NCBI GenBank assembly: GCA_050943535.1 | Contig: JBMNPJ010000002.1 | Span: 62,001 to 126,000 of the forward strand | Reading direction: 5' to 3' | Origin: Massiliimalia sp050943535 | GTDB lineage: Bacteria > Bacillota > Clostridia > Oscillospirales > Ruminococcaceae | Length of the DNA: 64,000 nucleotides | Part shown: piece after piece, positions 60,396-64,000 of the stretch | Layout of the letters: each line of letters begins with the position of its first letter | How positions within the stretch are numbered: position 1 is the first letter of the stretch | The notes under the pieces: generated by a model | Database searches by the model: none | Told to the model about the DNA's origin: nothing | Seen by the model: only the letters and a program-made list of their open reading frames with translations | Made by a program: the position numbers and the translations under genes

Positions 60396-61013
60396 GTGAA
60401 TCAAAAAGAGCGGATGTTGGCACAGCTTCCATATAAAGCGTGGCTGGACGGGCTTTCTGAAGAACGAATGGCAGCTAGAAAACTGACCCATCGGTACAAT
60501 CAGCTGGATCCGGAAGACGAACAGGAAAAAGGCCGGCTGATTCGTGAGATTTTAGGCGGACATGGTGAATATGTGAATATTGAACCGCCTTTTCGGTGTG
60601 ATTACGGAAAGCATATTCAGGTAGGTGAGAACTTTTTTGCAAACTTTAATCTGGTGATTTTGGATGTGGCTCGGGTTACGATTGGGAACAATGTGATGTT
60701 TGGTCCCAATGTTTCCATTTATACAGCGGGACATCCGGTGCATCCTGATTCCAGAAATTCCGGATATGAGTATGGCAGAGAAATTGTCATAGGAGACAAT
60801 GTTTGGATTGGCGGGAATGTTGTAGTCAATCCCGGAGTAACCATTGGCAGCGGAACCGTGATTGGTTCCGGCAGCGTGGTAACCAAAGACATTCCAGATA
60901 TGGTCATTGCGGCAGGAAATCCGTGCAGAGTTATCCGGAAGATCACCGAGGAAGACCGGAAATATTTTTACCGGGACCAGCTGTTTGATGTAACGGACTA
61001 TCTGCCAGAGTGA
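60396..61013 (+). CDS. Sugar O-acetyltransferase (maltose acetyltransferase type)
   Basis: A 205-residue left-handed beta-helix transferase of the Maa/LacA group. The N-terminal helical cap (LPYKAWLDGLSEERMAARKL, in blocks) precedes hexapeptide repeats such as NNVMFGPNVSIYTAGHP (catalytic His), GDNVWIGGNVVVNPGVTIGSG and GSVVTKDIPDMVIAAGNPC. It moves acetyl from acetyl-CoA to a sugar. GTG start 8 nt after GGAGG. Monocistronic. Confidence 0.9.
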   Translation: MNQKERMLAQLPYKAWLDGLSEERMAARKLTHRYNQLDPEDEQEKGRLIREILGGHGEYVNIEPPFRCDYGKHIQVGENFFANFNLVILDVARVTIGNNVMFGPNVSIYTAGHPVHPDSRNSGYEYGREIVIGDNVWIGGNVVVNPGVTIGSGTVIGSGSVVTKDIPDMVIAAGNPCRVIRKITEEDRKYFYRDQLFDVTDYLPE

Positions 61014-61062
61014 TTGTAAATCACATGTTATTTTGTAAAGGGTCACACCACCTAGCGGTGGG

Positions 61063-61105
61063 GCAATGACGCTACGCTCGTACTCTGTCAGCAAAGGTAA
61101 ATCAT
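61063..61105. repeat. Possible degenerate copy D of the dispersed repeat
   Basis: CAATGACGCTACGCTCGT resembles the outer part of copy C (CAATGACGCTGCGTTCAT) and the right flank of copy A (GCTACGCTCGT). The three-hairpin core is missing. Also between convergent genes. Confidence 0.35.
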
Positions 61106-61136
61106 AAGTGCTTTATTTACACAACTTGTTGTATTG

Positions 61137-61171
61137 AAAAAGGGAACCATCATATGATGGTTCCCTTTTTT
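61137..61171. terminator. Bidirectional terminator between the acetyltransferase and galT
   Basis: Perfect palindrome with arm AGGGAACCATCAT, flanked by A and T runs. Confidence 0.88.
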
Positions 61172-61190
61172 GGCATATAGTCATTTGTTT

Positions 61191-62681
61191 TTACAGTGTT
61201 TTGATAAACCGTTCAAAAGCAGCTCGGCCTTCTGGAGTACATTTATAAACACCAGCATCTTCCAGAACCTGAACAAATACAATTCCGATTTCCTTTTTCA
61301 GGATATCCATAATGTTGTCTTCATTGATATCGCTGTATTTTGGAAGGAATTCATCTACCCAGTCAGCATGTTTTTCCAGAGCTTCATCAGCACGCAGGTC
61401 TTTGTGGTTTAAGATTGCGTCTGCCAGTCCTTGCATTTCGCCTTTCAAGCGGGCAGGAAGTACGGCCAATCCCATAACTTCGATCAAACCAATGTTTTCT
61501 TTTTTGATATGATGCAGATGAGCATGAGGATGATAGAGTCCCAACGGGCATTCTTCTGTAGTGATGTTGTTGCGCAGCGCCAGATCCAATTCAAAGGTGT
61601 CTCCCACTTTACGGGCAATTGGAGTAATGGTGTTGTGTGGTTCTCCGTCTGTTTCAGCGAAGATGTATGCTGCTTCATCAGTGTAGTTTCTCCAAGCACC
61701 CAAAATGTGATCTGCTAGCTCAATTAAGCGTTTTTCGTCTTTGTGGCGAATTCGGATCACAGACAAAGGCCAGTGAACAATGCCAGTTTCCACATCTTCA
61801 TATCCAGGAATGGTGTAGTGTGCTTCAATCGGAGCTTTTGCCATTGCAAAGGTGTAGTTACCTCCCTGGAAATGGTCATGGCTCAAAATGGAACCGCCTA
61901 CAATCGGCAGGTCAGCGTTGGAACCAATGAAGTAATGAGGGAACAGTTTAATAAAGTCGAACAGTTTTACAAAAGCGCTGTGGTCAATTTTCATTGGGGT
62001 GTGAGCGCCGTTGAATACGATGCAGTGTTCGTTGTAGTATACATAAGGAGAATACTGGAATCCCCATGGGCTGTCATTGATGGTAATCGGGATAATCCGG
62101 TGATTCTGCCGGGCAGGATGGTTGACACGTCCTGCATAACCTTCATTTTCACGGCACAGTTGACATTTTGGATAACCGCTTTGTTTTGCCAGTTTTGCAG
62201 CTGCAATCGCCTTTGGATCTTTTTCCGGTTTAGACAGGTTGATGGTGATGTCAATATCTCCATACTGGCTGGGAACATCCCACTTCATATCCTTTTTGAT
62301 CCGGTATCTGCGGATATAGTCAGTGTCCTGGCTGAATTTGTAGAAAAAGTCGGTTGCTTCTTTTGGAGATTTTTCATACAGACTGCGGAATTTAGCAATG
62401 ACACTGCTTGGAGGAGCTACCAGGCATCCCATAATTTTGGTGTCAAACAGATCCCGGTAAACAATGCTGTCTTCAATGAGACCTTTTTCACAGGCATAAT
62501 CCAGCAGTTCTTTTAAAATATCTTCCAGTTCCGGCAGTGGGGAAGTGTTTTCTGGTTCTTCATATTCTTCCAATTGCAGAACTTCCAGAATCCGGTTGGT
62601 AGCGTAAATTTTATCTTCCGGCTGGATCAGTTCCTTTTCCAAACCATACTGTACCAATTGGTGAATTGCTTGATTAATCAT
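61191..62681 (-). CDS. galT: UDP-glucose-hexose-1-phosphate uridylyltransferase, type 2
   Basis: A 496-residue GalT of the Firmicute type 2 family, longer than the E. coli enzyme. CQLCRENEGYAGR, NDSPWGFQYSPYVYYNEHCIVF and the active-site SILSHDHFQGG are family blocks; LYHPHAHLHHIKKEN follows. It swaps UMP between UDP-glucose and galactose-1-phosphate in the Leloir pathway. The start at ATG 62681 follows AAGGAAACTGC; an upstream in-frame start has no binding site. It follows galK. Confidence 0.95.
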   Translation of the reverse strand: MINQAIHQLVQYGLEKELIQPEDKIYATNRILEVLQLEEYEEPENTSPLPELEDILKELLDYACEKGLIEDSIVYRDLFDTKIMGCLVAPPSSVIAKFRSLYEKSPKEATDFFYKFSQDTDYIRRYRIKKDMKWDVPSQYGDIDITINLSKPEKDPKAIAAAKLAKQSGYPKCQLCRENEGYAGRVNHPARQNHRIIPITINDSPWGFQYSPYVYYNEHCIVFNGAHTPMKIDHSAFVKLFDFIKLFPHYFIGSNADLPIVGGSILSHDHFQGGNYTFAMAKAPIEAHYTIPGYEDVETGIVHWPLSVIRIRHKDEKRLIELADHILGAWRNYTDEAAYIFAETDGEPHNTITPIARKVGDTFELDLALRNNITTEECPLGLYHPHAHLHHIKKENIGLIEVMGLAVLPARLKGEMQGLADAILNHKDLRADEALEKHADWVDEFLPKYSDINEDNIMDILKKEIGIVFVQVLEDAGVYKCTPEGRAAFERFIKTL

Positions 62682-62804
62682 GCAGTTTCCTTCTTTCTTA
62701 AGGGTAAAGAGTAAAAATCCGTGAATTTTTAAAACAATGAACGGCAATATCCTGTTTTGCTTTTTTATATGAACTGTCAAAACAGGATTTCCGTATCAAT
62801 GGAT

Positions 62805-64000
62805 TTATTCAGTAACAGCGACGCCGCCCAAAGGACGAATGTTTAAAACATAGCAGCTTCCTTCACCAAATACGCCTTCAATGGTCTTTTTGTAGGTTTC
62901 TACCATATCTACTGGAACAAAGTTCTGGATGGTGCCGGCAAAACCGCCGCCGTGTACACGGCTAACGCCTTTTCCTTTCAGAATCTGTTCGCTGACAGCC
63001 AGACCCAGTGCAACACCCTGTTCCATTGGGTTGGAGTTGGAGTAAATATTCTGCAAGTATTTAAAGGAAGAATTTCCGGAAGCAGCAACCAGATTTTTAA
63101 AGGTTTCAAAATCATTGTTTTTCAAAGCAGCAGCTTCTTCCTGAGCAGTGCGGTTGTCATTGAAGAAGTGGATTGCACGGAGAATTGCACGGTCAGAAGT
63201 TACTTTACGTACTTCTGAGATTTTTTCAAAAAATTCTTTTTCATCTACCTGGCGGAGTACTTCTTTGCCAAAGAAGCGTGCAACTTCTTTCATTTCGGTA
63301 GGAATTGCCACATAGTCAGGGGTTAAGTCTGCATGGTTTCCTTTGGTGTCTACGATGCACAGAGCATAGCCGCAGTCAGCAAAGTCAAAGTCAATTTTGT
63401 TGATTACCGGATTTTCAGTATCGCCAAAGTCAATTGCAACAAAGCCGCCTACAGAGCTTACCATCTGATCCATCAGGCCACAAGCTTTGCCAAAGTAGTG
63501 TACTTCGGAATACTGGCTGATTTTTGCGATTTCTACTGCGGAAACGCTGCCCTGGTTGAACAGGTGGCTCAAAATGGTTCCTACCAGATTTTCGAATGCA
63601 GCAGAAGAAGACAGACCAGAACCTTTTAATACGTTAGAGGTAGTGTAAGCATCAAAACCGCCAATTTCGTAACCCAGTTCTTTAAACCGTGCTGCAATCC
63701 CGCGGATGATGGAAGCGGAATGACCGGTTTCTTTATCCTGAGGAGTCAGATCGCTTAAATCAATCACATCCATTGGAAATCCTTTGGACTGAATGCGGAT
63801 GATGTTGTCGTCGTTTTTAGATACGATACCGATAACGTCCAGGTTTACTGCAGCAGCCAATACACATCCGTGCTGATGGTCGGTATGGTTTCCGCCTACT
63901 TCGGTACGGCCAGGAGCGGAAAACAGAGAAACATCGGTATGTCCTGGGAAAACTGCATTAAATTCATCTACTGCTTCCCCATAGCGTTTTTGCTGTTCAG
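62805..64000 (-). CDS. galK: Galactokinase, N-terminus cut by right edge
   Basis: The frame is open from the window end to 62805, about 398 codons. The galactokinase signature is visible at about 63895-63930 as GRTEVGGNHTDHQHG, followed by the GHMP ATP loop LKGSGLSSSAAFENLVG and the C-terminal HGGGFAGTIQNFVP. Only about 15 to 40 N-terminal residues are missing. It phosphorylates galactose at C1 for GalT. The GRTEV start of the signature differs slightly from the classic GRVNLIGEH form, as in many Firmicute enzymes. Confidence 0.95.
   Translation of the reverse strand, partial: EQQKRYGEAVDEFNAVFPGHTDVSLFSAPGRTEVGGNHTDHQHGCVLAAAVNLDVIGIVSKNDDNIIRIQSKGFPMDVIDLSDLTPQDKETGHSASIIRGIAARFKELGYEIGGFDAYTTSNVLKGSGLSSSAAFENLVGTILSHLFNQGSVSAVEIAKISQYSEVHYFGKACGLMDQMVSSVGGFVAIDFGDTENPVINKIDFDFADCGYALCIVDTKGNHADLTPDYVAIPTEMKEVARFFGKEVLRQVDEKEFFEKISEVRKVTSDRAILRAIHFFNDNRTAQEEAAALKNNDFETFKNLVAASGNSSFKYLQNIYSNSNPMEQGVALGLAVSEQILKGKGVSRVHGGGFAGTIQNFVPVDMVETYKKTIEGVFGEGSCYVLNIRPLGGVAVTE

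Noticed and set aside
1..64000. CRISPR arrays, rRNA or tRNA genes
   Set aside because: No regularly spaced direct repeats, no cloverleaf with a conserved T-loop and no rRNA segments were noticed on reading both strands; a tRNA/Rfam scan would be needed to exclude them fully.

Overview
The window is chromosomal DNA from a low-to-mid GC anaerobic Firmicute (Bacillota). The evidence is the str cluster (rpsL-rpsG-fusA-tuf), SpoVG, rubrerythrin, an oxygen-sensitive class III ribonucleotide reductase, RqcH, and TTGACA/TATAAT promoters with GGAGG ribosome binding sites. The layout suggests the Negativicutes, but that is an inference; no rRNA or tRNA gene lies in the window to confirm it.

Layout. 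1-2.3 kb: a cut-off MFS transporter, a small DUF1858 redox-disulfide protein and a LysR regulator. 2.4-5.7 kb: trmK, a Nif3-like gene and rqcH. 5.8-10.6 kb: str operon, with tuf on its own promoter. 10.9-14.3 kb: anaerobic nucleotide reduction, where the glycyl-radical domain of NrdD is a separate small gene, followed by nrdG. 14.5-15.5 kb: a URO-D-like protein. 15.6-23.9 kb (minus): purine operon purE-purC-purF-purM-purN-IMP cyclohydrolase-AICAR transformylase-purD, with a leader carrying a 43-codon ORF and a terminator hairpin. 24-26.7 kb: SPFH/NfeD pair and a ZIP transporter. 26.7-36.9 kb: a PocR/AraC-regulated sugar cluster (aldolase, FucI-like isomerase, deoxyhypusine-synthase-like protein, PfkB kinase, HAD phosphatase, FGGY kinase, DUF4432 epimerase-like protein, aldo/keto reductase). 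37.5-43.7 kb: L-rhamnose catabolism (DeoR regulator, rhaB, fucO-like, rhaA, rhaD). 43.7-51.6 kb: an integrated element with 39-bp imperfect terminal inverted repeats. 51.9-64 kb: secondary alcohol dehydrogenase, rubrerythrin, murC, spoVG, a Crp/Fnr regulator, leuCDB, an acetyltransferase, galT and partial galK.

The integrated element encodes a large serine recombinase, a TnpW-like protein, an Rgg-type regulator with a divergent 48-codon ORF, a sigma-like factor and an HTH protein. Its cargo is a separate, strikingly AT-rich two-gene operon with its own promoter and terminator: a four-helix membrane protein with a large soluble domain, and a single-ring HSP100-type AAA+ ATPase with an unrecognised N-terminus. 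This is the best candidate for an undescribed system, possibly a phage-defence or protein-remodelling module.

Other notable points are the split NrdD, a PurF whose glutaminase active site looks lost, a purine operon that separates the two PurH activities with an archaeal-type cyclohydrolase, twin near-identical 21-bp operators in the sugar cluster, and a dispersed intergenic repeat. That repeat's three hairpins change sequence between copies while keeping their pairing, and every copy lies between convergent gene ends or at the element's edge.
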